The position numbers and the translations under genes are program-made. Of a stretch of DNA of 64,000 nucleotides, positions 33,712 through 42,815 are shown piece by piece (within the stretch, counting starts at the first letter, position 1; each line of letters starts with the position of its first letter). The stretch is from Microthrix sp041394405. Its GTDB lineage: Bacteria > Actinomycetota > Acidimicrobiia > Acidimicrobiales > Microtrichaceae. Location: NCBI GenBank assembly GCA_041394405.1, contig JAWKIF010000007.1, positions 496,001 to 560,000 on the forward strand, given 5' to 3'. The notes under the pieces are model-generated. The model ran no database searches. It was not told the origin of the DNA and worked only from the letters and a program-made list of their open reading frames with translations.

Positions 33712-34230
33712 TCAGGCGGCCGACGCGAGGTACGGCCTCCACACATCGGGCACCTCACCGCCGTCCAGCAGCGACCACCCGGCATCGGCCTGCGGCCAGG
33801 GCTCCGCAACCCAGCCGAGCTCCTCGGGGGTGCGGTCGCCCTTCAGCTGGTTGCAGGGCAGGCATGCCGCCACCAGGTTGGAGGTCTGGTCGCTGCCCCC
33901 ACGGGAACGGGGTATGACGTGGTCCACCGACGTGGCCCGTTGCTCGCACACCGGGCTGGAGCTGCGGTAGGCGCATCGGTGCCCGTCGCGCCGAAGCACC
34001 GACGAGCGTGTGGTGCCAGCGCCACGGAGGCGTACCGCGCTGACATAGCGGCGCAACCGAATGACGGCGGGGTAGGGGTACTCGGCACGGGCGGAGCGAA
34101 GGGCCCGACCCTCTTCGACGGCCTCGACGGTCACCTTGTCCGCCAGCACCAGGCAGATCGCGCGATGCCAGTGGATGAGGCTGAGCGGCTCGTACGAGGC
34201 GTTCAGCACCAGAACCTGATTGTACGCCAC
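33712..34230 (-). CDS. HNH endonuclease family protein
   Basis: The 172-residue protein begins VLVLNASYEPLSLIHWHRAICLVLADK, the usual start of a widespread HNH family in actinobacteria. The HNH site is SVDHVIPRSRGGSDQTSNLVAACLPCNQLKGDRT, read as His, Asn and a CN pair around a metal. The first cysteine pair is spaced more widely (CAYRSSSPVC) than the usual CxxC. The GTG at 34230 is preceded by GGGGAGGATCAGCC, so I prefer it over upstream starts. It is the last gene of the MBL-rph-rdgB set, 43 nt downstream of rdgB. Its biological target is unknown; it is not obviously part of a restriction system. Confidence 0.85.
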   Translation of the reverse strand: MAYNQVLVLNASYEPLSLIHWHRAICLVLADKVTVEAVEEGRALRSARAEYPYPAVIRLRRYVSAVRLRGAGTTRSSVLRRDGHRCAYRSSSPVCEQRATSVDHVIPRSRGGSDQTSNLVAACLPCNQLKGDRTPEELGWVAEPWPQADAGWSLLDGGEVPDVWRPYLASAA

Positions 34231-34273
34231 GGCTGATCCTCCCCTCGGCGCCCGGTGGAGACAGCATGGCCGA

Positions 34274-34984
34274 CTAGCGACCCTCGATGTCGGCCATTTC
34301 CTCAAGGAGCGCCCGACCGGCCTCGGCCCTGAGCTGCTCGACCAGCGCCCGCAGCGCCCGCCCGCGGTGCGACAATGCGGCCTTCTCGGCCCGACTGAGC
34401 TGAGCGAAGGTCGCCCCGCCGCCCTCCCTGGGCACAAACAGCGGGTCGTAGCCGAACCCGCCCTCGCCTCGTTCCTCGCCCACGAGGCCGCCTTCGACGG
34501 TGCCCTCGGTACGCAGCCGAACTGCGCCGTTGGGGTCGGCCAGCGCCAGGGCACAGCGGAACCGCGCCGGGCTCGGCAGGCGGCGACCCGCGAGTTGGCC
34601 AAGCAGCGCCCGGCGGTTCACCGCATCGACGTCAGCGACGGCACCCTCGACGGGAACCCCCTCGTCGGCTTGTTCTGCGCCGAGATCCGCCCCGCCGAGA
34701 TCGGCTGCGTAGCGCGCCGAACGCACTCCGGGCGCCCCCGCCAGCGCATCTACCTCCAGCCCCGAGTCATCGGCCAATGCCCACTGACCGGTGGCCCTGG
34801 CCACCGCCACCGCCTTCAGCTCGGCATTGGCGGCAAAGGTCTCGCCGGTCTCGTCCACGTCGCCCATCCCGGCGGGCCGAGGAAGCACCTCGATGCCGCC
34901 GGCCACCTCCGCCAACAACTCGGCCAGCTCGACCACCTTGTTGGGGTTGGTGGTGGCCAACACCACACGGGGGGCGTGAGGCAC
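34274..34984 (-). CDS. rdgB: XTP/dITP pyrophosphatase (HAM1/RdgB)
   Basis: The 236-residue enzyme hydrolyses non-canonical purine triphosphates so that they are not built into DNA or RNA. Motifs are VVLATTNPNKVVEL, ETFAANAELKA, ADDSGLEVDALAGAPGVRSARYA, GGFGYDPLF and SHRGRALRAL. The GTG at 34984 places the family's first strand at residue 6, as usual. A TTG at 35074 would extend into the rph coding region and seems unlikely. It lies 25 nt downstream of rph, a conserved actinobacterial pairing. Confidence 0.93.
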   Translation of the reverse strand: MPHAPRVVLATTNPNKVVELAELLAEVAGGIEVLPRPAGMGDVDETGETFAANAELKAVAVARATGQWALADDSGLEVDALAGAPGVRSARYAADLGGADLGAEQADEGVPVEGAVADVDAVNRRALLGQLAGRRLPSPARFRCALALADPNGAVRLRTEGTVEGGLVGEERGEGGFGYDPLFVPREGGGATFAQLSRAEKAALSHRGRALRALVEQLRAEAGRALLEEMADIEGR

Positions 34985-35009
34985 CTGGAGGCCCGCTCGT
35001 TGCGCTTGC

Positions 35010-35765
35010 TCAGTCGGGCCGACCTGCCCGGCGGGGCTCGGGCGGCGTGGCGGTATAGGTGCGTTGGTGCTCAAAGAGCGCGGTGGCCCCCGTCTCGGCC
35101 AGCACCATCAGCTCATCCAGCTGAGCGCGAGAGAACGGCTCGCCCTCGGCGGTTCCCTGAACCTCGACGAACCGGCCGTCGCCGGCCACCACCACGTTCA
35201 TGTCCACCTCGGCGCGTGAGTCCTCCTCGTAGGGAAGATCCAGCCGGGCCTCGCCGTCGACCAGGCCCACCGACACGGCCGCCAGCGGCTGCACAATGGG
35301 GTTGTTGGCGACCAGGCCCATCTCCACCAGGCGTTCGCACGCGTCCCACAGCGCCAGCCAGGATCCGGTGATGGAGGTGGTGCGGGTACCGCCGTCCGCC
35401 TGCAGCACGTCGCAGTCGACCAGCAGCTGACGCTCGCCCAGCAGGCGATGATCCACCACGGCGCGCAGCGAGCGTCCGATGAGGCGCTGGATCTCCTGGG
35501 TGCGGCCCTTGGGCCCCTTGGTCTCGCGCCGGATGCGTTCCGGGGACGAACCCGGCAACATGGAGTACTCGGCGGTCACCCAGCCCGCGCCGCGGCCCCG
35601 CATCCAGCGGGGCACGTCCTCATCCAGGCTGACGGTGCACAGCACCTTGGTTCGCCCCGAGGAGGCCATAACCGATCCCAGGGCAAACTCGGTGGCGTCG
35701 CGCTCGAAGGCCACCGGGCGCAACTCGTCGTTGGCCCGCCCGTCAGCACGTGCGTTGTCGGTCAC
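35010..35765 (-). CDS. rph: Ribonuclease PH
   Basis: The 251-residue phosphorolytic exonuclease trims the 3' ends of tRNA precursors. Recognisable segments include GSVMASSGRTKVLCTVS, MLPGSSPERIRRETKGP, GRTQEIQRLIGRSLRAVVD and DCDVLQADGGTRTTSITG. The GTG start overlaps the stop of the upstream hydrolase gene as GTGA, so the two are translationally coupled. rdgB follows. Confidence 0.96.
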   Translation of the reverse strand: MTDNARADGRANDELRPVAFERDATEFALGSVMASSGRTKVLCTVSLDEDVPRWMRGRGAGWVTAEYSMLPGSSPERIRRETKGPKGRTQEIQRLIGRSLRAVVDHRLLGERQLLVDCDVLQADGGTRTTSITGSWLALWDACERLVEMGLVANNPIVQPLAAVSVGLVDGEARLDLPYEEDSRAEVDMNVVVAGDGRFVEVQGTAEGEPFSRAQLDELMVLAETGATALFEHQRTYTATPPEPRRAGRPD

Positions 35766-36490
35766 AGTTCAAACCTCAGGTGGGGAACGGCCAGGTGCAC
35801 TTCACCGCCGAAGTTCTCGGTGGCCTCGGCCATGATGGCACCCCGGTCCTGCCCGGGCACGATGTGGGTGGCGGCCAGGAACGACACGCCCGCCTCGCGG
35901 CACATCGATCCCGCCTGCGCCGCCGAGAGGTGCATGCCCCCCGTGTCGGCCGAATCGACGTAGGACGCTTCGCACAACCCGAGGGTGACGGGGGCGTTGA
36001 ACTCCTTGTAGCTCCAGTTGGGGCCGGTGTCGGCCGAGTAGCCGACGCTGGCCCCACCCACGGCCAGTCGGTAGCCCAGCGTGTCGCCGGGGTGATCCAC
36101 CGCAACGCAGCGCAGTTCGAGGGGGCCCAGATCGAACTCGTCGCCGTCCACGGCATCCTCCAGCGCAAAGGTGGGCGCCACGTCGCTGCCCAGCGCCGCC
36201 TCCACCCGCTCCAGCGCCTCCATCGGCCCGATCACCGGTAGATCGTCGCGGTGCAGGACGAATCGGTAGGCGTTGCACAGGGTCGGCAGGTCGGCCCAAT
36301 GGTCGGGGTGAGCATGCGACAACAACACGGCGTCGAGCCGATCCAACGGCAGGTGCCGCTGGAGGTTGGACAGCGAGCCTGGCCCTGCGTCCATGAGGAG
36401 CCGGAAGCCGTCGTGCTCTACGAGATAGCCGCTACAGGCGTCGTCTGGCCCGGCAAAGGTGCCGGATGAGCCAAGCACGGTCAGGCGCAT
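35762..36490 (-). CDS. MBL-fold metal-dependent hydrolase
   Basis: The 242-residue protein has the metallo-beta-lactamase fold with SHAHPDHWAD carrying the metal-ligand His and Asp residues, a ligand Asp in SADTGPN and a late His in ATHIVPGQD. It resembles RNase Z-like small hydrolases often placed next to rph and rdgB in actinomycetes. The substrate is not known, although RNA or a cyclic nucleotide is plausible from family and context. GGAGG lies upstream of the ATG. It is the first gene of the coupled MBL-rph-rdgB-HNH cluster. Confidence 0.85.
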   Translation of the reverse strand: MRLTVLGSSGTFAGPDDACSGYLVEHDGFRLLMDAGPGSLSNLQRHLPLDRLDAVLLSHAHPDHWADLPTLCNAYRFVLHRDDLPVIGPMEALERVEAALGSDVAPTFALEDAVDGDEFDLGPLELRCVAVDHPGDTLGYRLAVGGASVGYSADTGPNWSYKEFNAPVTLGLCEASYVDSADTGGMHLSAAQAGSMCREAGVSFLAATHIVPGQDRGAIMAEATENFGGEVHLAVPHLRFEL

Positions 36491-36631
36491 GGGGCAGGGG
36501 TCCTCCAGGTTGGGGCCGCGGGGTCAACCCGTCCAGCGTAGCGGCACCCCTGGGTGAAACTCACCAGGCGCCCGGTCGCCGGGGACGGTGCTGCTTCCAC
36601 CGGCTGGGCGGCGTCGGGCGCCGTCGACCGC

Positions 36632-38128
36632 TCAGGCTCGGCCCAGGCTGACCGGGGTGGGTTGCGGCGCTGCCGGGCCCGCGGCCAGGCGAAGGGCCTC
36701 GCCCAGTACGTCGTTGGCGTCGGCCTGGGATGCGGTGGCCAGATGGGCGACGTCGTCTGGGTGCGGCGTGAAGGGCGCCTCCCCCGCGTGGTGCAGGTTG
36801 GCGGCGTAGTGACGGGAGTAGCTCCGCCCGACGAAGCGGTACGCGGCGGCCATGACGGGGCTCCGGCGCCGCAACTGGTTGAGCGTGCGGCGGCGCCGAA
36901 CCGATGCGCCGTAGTACGCGTGGTACGCCCAGCGCAGGCCCGCATCCAAGGTGGCCGCCGACATGTGCTGCGGATGGAACAACGTGCGGTACGCGTTGTA
37001 GTGCGACCAGTCGTAGTCGAAGATGCGGCCCGCGGTATGCAGGCGGGAGAAGGTCTGGGTGCCGGGCAACGGGGTGAGGATGGTGAAGTGCGCGGTGTCC
37101 ACTCCGATGGCGTCGGCAGCAGCCACGGTCTGGGCGAACACCCCCGGGCGGTCCGAGTCGAAGCCGAAGATGAACCCACCCTCAACGGCGATGTGGGCGT
37201 CGTGGAGTCGGCGCACCAACGCGGCGTACTCACCCGGACGGTTCTTCTTGTTGGCCTCCACCAAGGCGTCGCGGCTAACGCTCTCAAAGCCCACGAAAAA
37301 CAACGCCGCACCGGCCGCCGTTGCCGCCTTGAGCAACTCGGGGTTGCCCGCCAGCCCGATGGAGGTCTGAGCTGCGAACCGCACCGGCAGGTTGGCGCCG
37401 GCGATGGCCTCGAACAGGGCACCGGCGTAGTCCTGGTCGGCGGCCAGGTCGTCGTCGGTGAAGAACACCACGATGGGTGTGCCCGGCGGCCGCCCGGGCA
37501 TCTCGGTGCGAACCCGCAGCTCGTCGACCACCGTGGCCGGCGTTCGGTGACGCTGACCCCGCCCGTTGATGCGGATCACCGAGCAGAAGTCGCAGTTGAA
37601 GCGACATCCACGGGTGGTCTGCATGCTGTGAAACGGGAAGTAGCGGCCCCTGGGGAACTGCCGATAGCGGGGCATCATCTCGTCGATTCCCGGCGCCAGG
37701 GCCAGGTCGTCCCACGAGCCCTCGTAGAAGGGGGCCAGCTTGCCGTTGGCGGCGTCGGCCAGCACCCGCCCCAAGTGCGCCTCGGCCTCCCCGACGACCA
37801 CGGCGTCTGCATGGCGGGCGGCCTCGCCCGGCAGCATCGACGGGTGGACGCCGCCCATCACCACCGGCACCCCTCGCTCTCGATACTGGCGGGCCAGCCG
37901 GTAGGCCCTCGGCGCATTGGCGGTCCACGTGGTGATGGCCACGAGGTCCGTGCGGGCGTCCAGATCGATGGGCTCGACGTCCTCGTCCACCATGGTGGTG
38001 CGCCACCCCTCGCGGCGGGCCAGGGCCTCGATGGTCATGGCCGCCAGCGGCGGGAACCGGTGCATGAACACCCGGTGCAGCCCGACCGCTCCCCAGCGCG
38101 GTTTGATGACGGTCAGGTGAAGGGACAC
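36632..38128 (-). CDS. B12-binding-type radical SAM protein
   Basis: The 498-residue enzyme has an N-terminal cobalamin-binding-like Rossmann domain (~1-150; DLVAITTWTANAPRAYRLA, GVPVVMGGVHPSMLPGEA, DAVVVGEAE). The radical SAM barrel follows, with the cluster motif CRFNCDFC at about residue 173. The DxHxxG base-off signature is not evident, so cobalamin binding is uncertain. The barrel is followed by FESVSRDALVEANKK, GFIFGFDSD and ILTPLPGTQ, and a C-terminal ~100-residue helical part. Relatives of this architecture act on lipids, tetrapyrroles and hopanoids, and substrate prediction is not possible here. The GTG start has a TACGGT box 6 nt upstream and no ribosome-binding site. The S9 peptidase gene ends only 28 nt upstream, but this gene seems to have its own promoter. 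Confidence 0.85.
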   Translation of the reverse strand: MSLHLTVIKPRWGAVGLHRVFMHRFPPLAAMTIEALARREGWRTTMVDEDVEPIDLDARTDLVAITTWTANAPRAYRLARQYRERGVPVVMGGVHPSMLPGEAARHADAVVVGEAEAHLGRVLADAANGKLAPFYEGSWDDLALAPGIDEMMPRYRQFPRGRYFPFHSMQTTRGCRFNCDFCSVIRINGRGQRHRTPATVVDELRVRTEMPGRPPGTPIVVFFTDDDLAADQDYAGALFEAIAGANLPVRFAAQTSIGLAGNPELLKAATAAGAALFFVGFESVSRDALVEANKKNRPGEYAALVRRLHDAHIAVEGGFIFGFDSDRPGVFAQTVAAADAIGVDTAHFTILTPLPGTQTFSRLHTAGRIFDYDWSHYNAYRTLFHPQHMSAATLDAGLRWAYHAYYGASVRRRRTLNQLRRRSPVMAAAYRFVGRSYSRHYAANLHHAGEAPFTPHPDDVAHLATASQADANDVLGEALRLAAGPAAPQPTPVSLGRA

Positions 38129-38134
38129 ACTGCG

Positions 38135-38140
38135 ACCGTA
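38135..38140 (-). promoter_or_regulatory. Candidate -10 box (TACGGT) of the radical SAM gene
   Basis: On the minus strand TACGGT ends 6 nt before the GTG at 38128, giving leaderless geometry. It lies between the radical SAM start and the stop of the upstream peptidase gene. Confidence 0.5.
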
Positions 38141-38156
38141 CTCGCTGGGTCAATTC

Positions 38157-40301
38157 TCATTCAGACATGTCGACCGACCGGAAGAACTCCAGCTCGGCAT
38201 CGAGGGCGTCCGCGATGGTCTCGGCCCGCCGCCACCCGTGGGCCTCCCCGTCGTAGCGACGCTGCTCCACCCGCACCCCGTTGCGTTCCAGGGCTGCGAT
38301 CAGGGCGTCGGCCTGGCTGGGCGGAACCACGGGATCGTCGCTGCCCTGCAACACCAGCACCGGCACGGCCACCCCGTCGGTGTGGAACGCCGGGGAGCGG
38401 GCCTCGTACAGCTCGGCCGCCTCTGGGTAGGGGCCCACGAGGGAGTCCAGGTATCGGCTCTCGAACTTGTGGGTCTCGGCCGCCAAGAGCGCCAGGTCGG
38501 CCACGCCGTAGCTGGAGGCCGCAGCGGCGAAGGTGTCGTGAAACGCCACCGCCGCCAGGGCGGTGAAGCCTCCGGCCGAACCGCCCCGGATGTAGAGCCG
38601 GTCGGGATCGGCGAGGCCCCGATCCGCAAGCCCTTGGGCCACGGCCACGCAATCAGCCACGTCCACGTCGCCCCACCGGCCCTTCAACGCGTCGCGGTAG
38701 GCCCGGCCGTAGCCGGTGGACCCCCGGTAGTTCACGTCAACGACTGCGAAGCCTCGTGTCGTCCAGAACTGCACGTCGCTGCGATAGCGACACTCGGCCG
38801 CAGCGGTGGGCCCACCGTGAATGCGCACGACCAGCGGCGGGACGCACGAGGGCTCGGGGTGGTCGGGGTGGTCGGGGTGACGCGGCGGGTAGTAGAGGCC
38901 GTGTGTTTCCCCGCCGTCCCCGGTGGGGAACGTGAGGTGTTGGGGCACCGAGATCCACGCCTCGGCGAGGTCCACCTCGCCCACCGGCAGCCGCCCTTCG
39001 CCCCGCAGGAGACGCCCGCCGTGGAGCTCGCCTGGCGTTCCGCCGGAGGCCGGGGCCAGGTCGTCGGCGGCCCACCAGCGGATCTGGGGGCCCGTAGCCA
39101 GGCCGGCAACCACGGCTGCGATCGTGTGCGACCCCGCGGGGCCCTCCCCCGCCGCCAGTGTCTCCACCTGTGTGATCTCGGGGGCCAGGGGCACACCGTC
39201 GGCGGGGCTCCGGGCAGGCTCGGCGGCGCCCCGCTGCCTCAGCGTGACGCCGGTTTCGCCGGCGGAATCTGCCGCCGGGGCGCCGACCGCCACCAGCGTG
39301 TCCCGGCCCTCGGCGCGGCGGGCCAGCAGCGCGCCGCCGCCGGGGAGCGGCGCAATGCGGGTGCGGCCGAACACCCAGTGGGGCTGGGCGACCTCCCAGG
39401 GGCCGGGGGCCACGGGGCGGGCGTCGTCGCACTCGGGCAGACCCGGCGGGCACGCCATGGCGCCCCAGAAGCCGTCACCCGCGTCGCTGGCGAACCACAG
39501 GGCACCGTTTGGGCCCCACGCTGCGTCGCTCACCGACACCGGCATCCCGCCCGCCTCGGGGGCCAGCCGGCCCCCCGCCACCACCCGGGGATCCGCAATG
39601 TCCAACCGAGGTGGGCCGTTGGGCGCACCGCCGGCGCGCTCCAGCCGGGCGGCCCAGAGCTGTGTGGCGTCCCACGGCATGTCCGGATGCCGCCAGGTGA
39701 GCCAGGCCAGGTGGGCACCGTCCGGGGAGATGCGGGGATCGGCCACGAAGTCGGATCCGGCCGCCAGGATGGAGACCGAGCCGTCGTCGGTACTCAGCGC
39801 CACGAGCTCCTGCAGGGGCTCGGAGCTCGGTACCGACCGCTGGCGCACGCACACCAGCCACCGTCCGTCGGGCGTCAGCTGCAGGTCGGCGTAGCGGTGG
39901 TCGTCGTCCGGTGCTGTTGCGGCGGTGAGCGGACGGGCCGGGTTGGCCGTCCCATGGCCGGCGCCCTCATGGCCGGCAACACTTGACTGGGGGAAGGCCC
40001 AGATGCGGGCGTCGGCGCGCAGCGACGCATAGAGCACTCCGCCGCCCACCCGCCAGGCCCCGCCGCCGTATTCGTTCACCCGGGTACGCACGTCCGCATC
40101 GGGCGGCACCGCCTCCCAGGCGCCCCGCTCCGGCGTCCACCCCACCACGGCAACCCGGCCGCCCTCGGCGGGGCGGCCTTCGCTCCAGTAGATGGCTCCG
40201 TCGGCCACCTGCACCTCGGTGGGCCGGCAGGCCGGGCGGGCCACGTCGGCCGAGGACAGCGGACTGGGCCACCACCCTGGAGTGTCGGAGGAGTGGCTCA
40301 C
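38157..40301 (-). CDS. S9 family prolyl-oligopeptidase-like peptidase
   Basis: The 714-residue protein has an N-terminal beta-propeller (~30-420; repeated DGRWL, SPDGAHLAWL patterns) and a C-terminal alpha/beta hydrolase domain. The nucleophile is in GGSAGGF, the Asp in GSDDPVVPP and the His in GEAHGW. VRIHGGPTAAAE and YRGSTGYGRAYRDALKGRWGDVDVADC are hallmarks of acylaminoacyl/dipeptidyl peptidases. There is no signal peptide, so it is cytosolic. The GTG at 40301 overlaps the stop of the aminotransferase gene as GTGA, which couples the two. The upstream frame stays open through that gene but encodes nothing there. Confidence 0.92.
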   Translation of the reverse strand: MSHSSDTPGWWPSPLSSADVARPACRPTEVQVADGAIYWSEGRPAEGGRVAVVGWTPERGAWEAVPPDADVRTRVNEYGGGAWRVGGGVLYASLRADARIWAFPQSSVAGHEGAGHGTANPARPLTAATAPDDDHRYADLQLTPDGRWLVCVRQRSVPSSEPLQELVALSTDDGSVSILAAGSDFVADPRISPDGAHLAWLTWRHPDMPWDATQLWAARLERAGGAPNGPPRLDIADPRVVAGGRLAPEAGGMPVSVSDAAWGPNGALWFASDAGDGFWGAMACPPGLPECDDARPVAPGPWEVAQPHWVFGRTRIAPLPGGGALLARRAEGRDTLVAVGAPAADSAGETGVTLRQRGAAEPARSPADGVPLAPEITQVETLAAGEGPAGSHTIAAVVAGLATGPQIRWWAADDLAPASGGTPGELHGGRLLRGEGRLPVGEVDLAEAWISVPQHLTFPTGDGGETHGLYYPPRHPDHPDHPEPSCVPPLVVRIHGGPTAAAECRYRSDVQFWTTRGFAVVDVNYRGSTGYGRAYRDALKGRWGDVDVADCVAVAQGLADRGLADPDRLYIRGGSAGGFTALAAVAFHDTFAAAASSYGVADLALLAAETHKFESRYLDSLVGPYPEAAELYEARSPAFHTDGVAVPVLVLQGSDDPVVPPSQADALIAALERNGVRVEQRRYDGEAHGWRRAETIADALDAELEFFRSVDMSE

Positions 40302-41500
40302 CCGCCTTCCACGAGCCGGGCCAGGCGCGACACGCCCTCCACCATCTGGTCCTCGGCCAGGGCGAAGGAGAACCGCCCGTAGCCCGGCGAACCGAACGCC
40401 TCGCCGGGCACGAAGGCCACCTTGGCCTGGTCCAGAACCAGGTCGGCCAGCTCGAGCGTGGTCTCGGGGGTGATGCCGCCCAGCGGTCTGCCCAGCAGCC
40501 CAGCGAAGCTGGGGTAGGCGTAGAACGCTCCCTCCGGCTCCAGGCAGCTGACCCCGGGGATCTCGTTCAGCATCCGATGGATGATCACTCGCCGCCGATC
40601 GAACACCTCCCGCATGGCCGCCACCGCATCGAGATCGCCCGACACTGCCTCCAGGGCGGCGCGCTGGGCGACGTTGCAGACGTTCGAGGTGGAATGGCTC
40701 TGCAGGTTGGTGGCGGCCGAGATGACGTCCGACGGGCCGATCATCCAGCCGACCCGCCAACCCGTCATGGCGTAGGTCTTGGCCACGCCGTTGAGCACCA
40801 CGCAGTGCTCGGCCAGCTCGGGCACGAGGACGGGCAGCGAATGAATCTCGGCGTCGCCGTAGGTGAGGTGCTCGTAGATCTCGTCGGTCACCACCCAGAT
40901 GTCGTGCTCTGCGGCCCATCGGCCGATGGCCTCCACCTCGTCGCGTGGGTACACCGCGCCGGTGGGGTTGGACGGCGACACAAAGATCAGCAACTTCGTG
41001 CGGTCGGTGCGCACGGCCTCCAGTTGGTCGACCGTCACCCGAAACCCGGCCGGCTCGTGGGTTTCGACGAAGACGGGGGTCGCCCCCGCCAGGCGAATCG
41101 GTTCGGGATAGGTGGTCCAGTACGGGGCCGGCACGATGGCCTCGTCGCCGGGATCCAGCAGGGTCAACAGGGTCTGGTACACGGCCTGCTTGCCGCCGTT
41201 GGTGACGAGCACCTGCCCCGGGGCAACGTCGTAGCCCGAGTCCCGGGCCGTCTTGTGGGCAATGGCCTCGCGCAAGTCGGGGTGGCCGGCCACCGGCGAA
41301 TAGTGGTGCCACCGAGCGTCGCGGGTGGCCGCGGCGGCGGCCTCAACGATGGCCTCCGGCGTCGCAAAATCCGGTTCACCGGCGCCGAAGCCGATGACCG
41401 ACTCCCCCGAGGCCCGCAGCGCCTTGGCCTTGGCATCCACCGCCAGCGTGGCCGACGGCGCAATGCCGCCGATGAGCGCAGACACACGGGACTGGGACAT
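40298..41500 (-). CDS. Aspartate-type aminotransferase (class I/II, PLP)
   Basis: The 400-residue enzyme transfers amino groups between aspartate or related amino acids and 2-oxoglutarate. Fold type I marks are GAGEPDFATP near residue 39, NGGKQAVYQ, FVSPSNPTG, DEIYEHLTY, the PLP lysine in NGVAKTYAMTGWRVGW, and RFSFAL with the carboxylate-binding Arg. Length and motifs fit the AspC/AspAT gamma-type subgroup. The ATG at 41500 follows GAGGTG. It is divergent from serC, and its stop is coupled to the S9 peptidase gene. Confidence 0.94.
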   Translation of the reverse strand: MSQSRVSALIGGIAPSATLAVDAKAKALRASGESVIGFGAGEPDFATPEAIVEAAAAATRDARWHHYSPVAGHPDLREAIAHKTARDSGYDVAPGQVLVTNGGKQAVYQTLLTLLDPGDEAIVPAPYWTTYPEPIRLAGATPVFVETHEPAGFRVTVDQLEAVRTDRTKLLIFVSPSNPTGAVYPRDEVEAIGRWAAEHDIWVVTDEIYEHLTYGDAEIHSLPVLVPELAEHCVVLNGVAKTYAMTGWRVGWMIGPSDVISAATNLQSHSTSNVCNVAQRAALEAVSGDLDAVAAMREVFDRRRVIIHRMLNEIPGVSCLEPEGAFYAYPSFAGLLGRPLGGITPETTLELADLVLDQAKVAFVPGEAFGSPGYGRFSFALAEDQMVEGVSRLARLVEGG

Positions 41501-41616
41501 GGGGGACACCTCACGTGGGGGATCGGAACGCAGACCCCGCGAGGGTATCGCTCGCCCGGCCACGGCCGAAGTGGATTGGGTTGGCGCGACGGGTGTCGCT
41601 CACCCACACTGAGACG

Positions 41617-42747
41617 GTGAGCACGACACCACTTCCCACCATCCCAGCCGAGCTTCGCCCCCATGACGGCCGCTTCGGCTCGGGGCCGTCGAAGGTGCGC
41701 CCCGAGGCCATCGAGGCGCTGGAGGCCGTCGGGCGCAGCGTGATGGGCACCAGCCACCGCCAGCTCGGGGTGAAGTTCCTGGTGGGCGAGTTTCGCAACG
41801 GGCTGGCCGAGTTGTTGTGCCTTCCCGACGGCTACGAGGTGCTGCTGGGCAACGGCGGCACCACCGCATTCTGGGACGCCGCCACGTTCGGGCTGATCGA
41901 GCGCCGCAGCCACCACCTGAGCTTCGGCGAGTTCTCCTCCAAGTTCGCCACTGCCGCCAGCACGGCACCGCACCTGGAGGAGCCGTCGATCATCACCGCC
42001 GAGCCCGGCTCGGCTCCGCCCATCGAGGGTGTGGACGACGTCGACCTGTACGGCCTGACCCACAACGAGACCTCCACCGGAGTCGCCCTGCCGCTCAGCC
42101 GCCCCGAGGGTGGGGCCGAGGGTGCGCTGGTGGCGGTGGACGCCACCTCGGGCGCCGCCGGCATCCCCTTCGACGCCTCGGCAACCGACGTGTACTACTT
42201 CGCCCCGCAGAAGTGCCTGGCGGCCGACGGCGGGCTCTGGCTGGCCGCCTGTTCGCCGGCCGCCATCGAGCGCATCGAGCGCCTCAGCGCGTCTCGGTGG
42301 TCTCCCGAGTTCCTCAACCTGGGTACCGCCCTGGAGAACTCCCGCAAGGACCAGACCTACAATACGCCGGCGCTGGCCACCCTCGTCCTGGCCAACGAGC
42401 AGGTTCAGTGGATCCTGCGCAACGGCGGGTTGCCGTTCTCCACCGGCCGCTGCGCCGATTCGTCACAACGCGTCTACGACTGGGCCGACGGCCACGCCGT
42501 CGCCACCCCGTTCGTCGCGGAACCCGAGCTGCGCTCACCCGTGGTGGCCACCGTCGACTTCGACGACAGCGTGGATGCCGCCAAGGTGGCCGCCGTGCTA
42601 CGGGCCAACGGCATCGTGGACACCGAGCCGTACCGCAAGCTGGGCCGCAACCAGCTGCGGATCGCCACCTTCCCTGCCATCGACCCCAACGACGTGTCTG
42701 CGCTGACCGGCTGCATCGACTGGGTGATTGAGGCCATCGCCACGTAG
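41617..42747 (+). CDS. serC: Phosphoserine aminotransferase
   Basis: The 376-residue enzyme makes 3-phosphoserine from 3-phosphohydroxypyruvate for serine and pyridoxal phosphate synthesis. It begins TIPAELRPHDGRFGSGPSKVRPE, typical of the actinobacterial form. It continues with MGTSHRQLGVK, GNGGTTAFWDAA, NETSTG, the PLP lysine in YYFAPQKCLAADGG, and a late RSPVVATVDF. The GTG at 41617 fits the family N-terminus. A CACACT hexamer ends 6 nt before it, and no Shine-Dalgarno is visible. Confidence 0.94.
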   Translation: MSTTPLPTIPAELRPHDGRFGSGPSKVRPEAIEALEAVGRSVMGTSHRQLGVKFLVGEFRNGLAELLCLPDGYEVLLGNGGTTAFWDAATFGLIERRSHHLSFGEFSSKFATAASTAPHLEEPSIITAEPGSAPPIEGVDDVDLYGLTHNETSTGVALPLSRPEGGAEGALVAVDATSGAAGIPFDASATDVYYFAPQKCLAADGGLWLAACSPAAIERIERLSASRWSPEFLNLGTALENSRKDQTYNTPALATLVLANEQVQWILRNGGLPFSTGRCADSSQRVYDWADGHAVATPFVAEPELRSPVVATVDFDDSVDAAKVAAVLRANGIVDTEPYRKLGRNQLRIATFPAIDPNDVSALTGCIDWVIEAIAT

Positions 42748-42815
42748 CGGCGTCGGGTGACCGCCTGCGCCGGGAGGCGCCCGGGTCAGTTCAGCACCGG
42801 TCAATCACCACCGAG

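Noticed and set aside
34985..35074. TTG start at 35074 for rdgB
   Set aside because: It would place 30 residues inside the rph coding region with no homology to the family; the GTG at 34984 matches the usual N-terminus.
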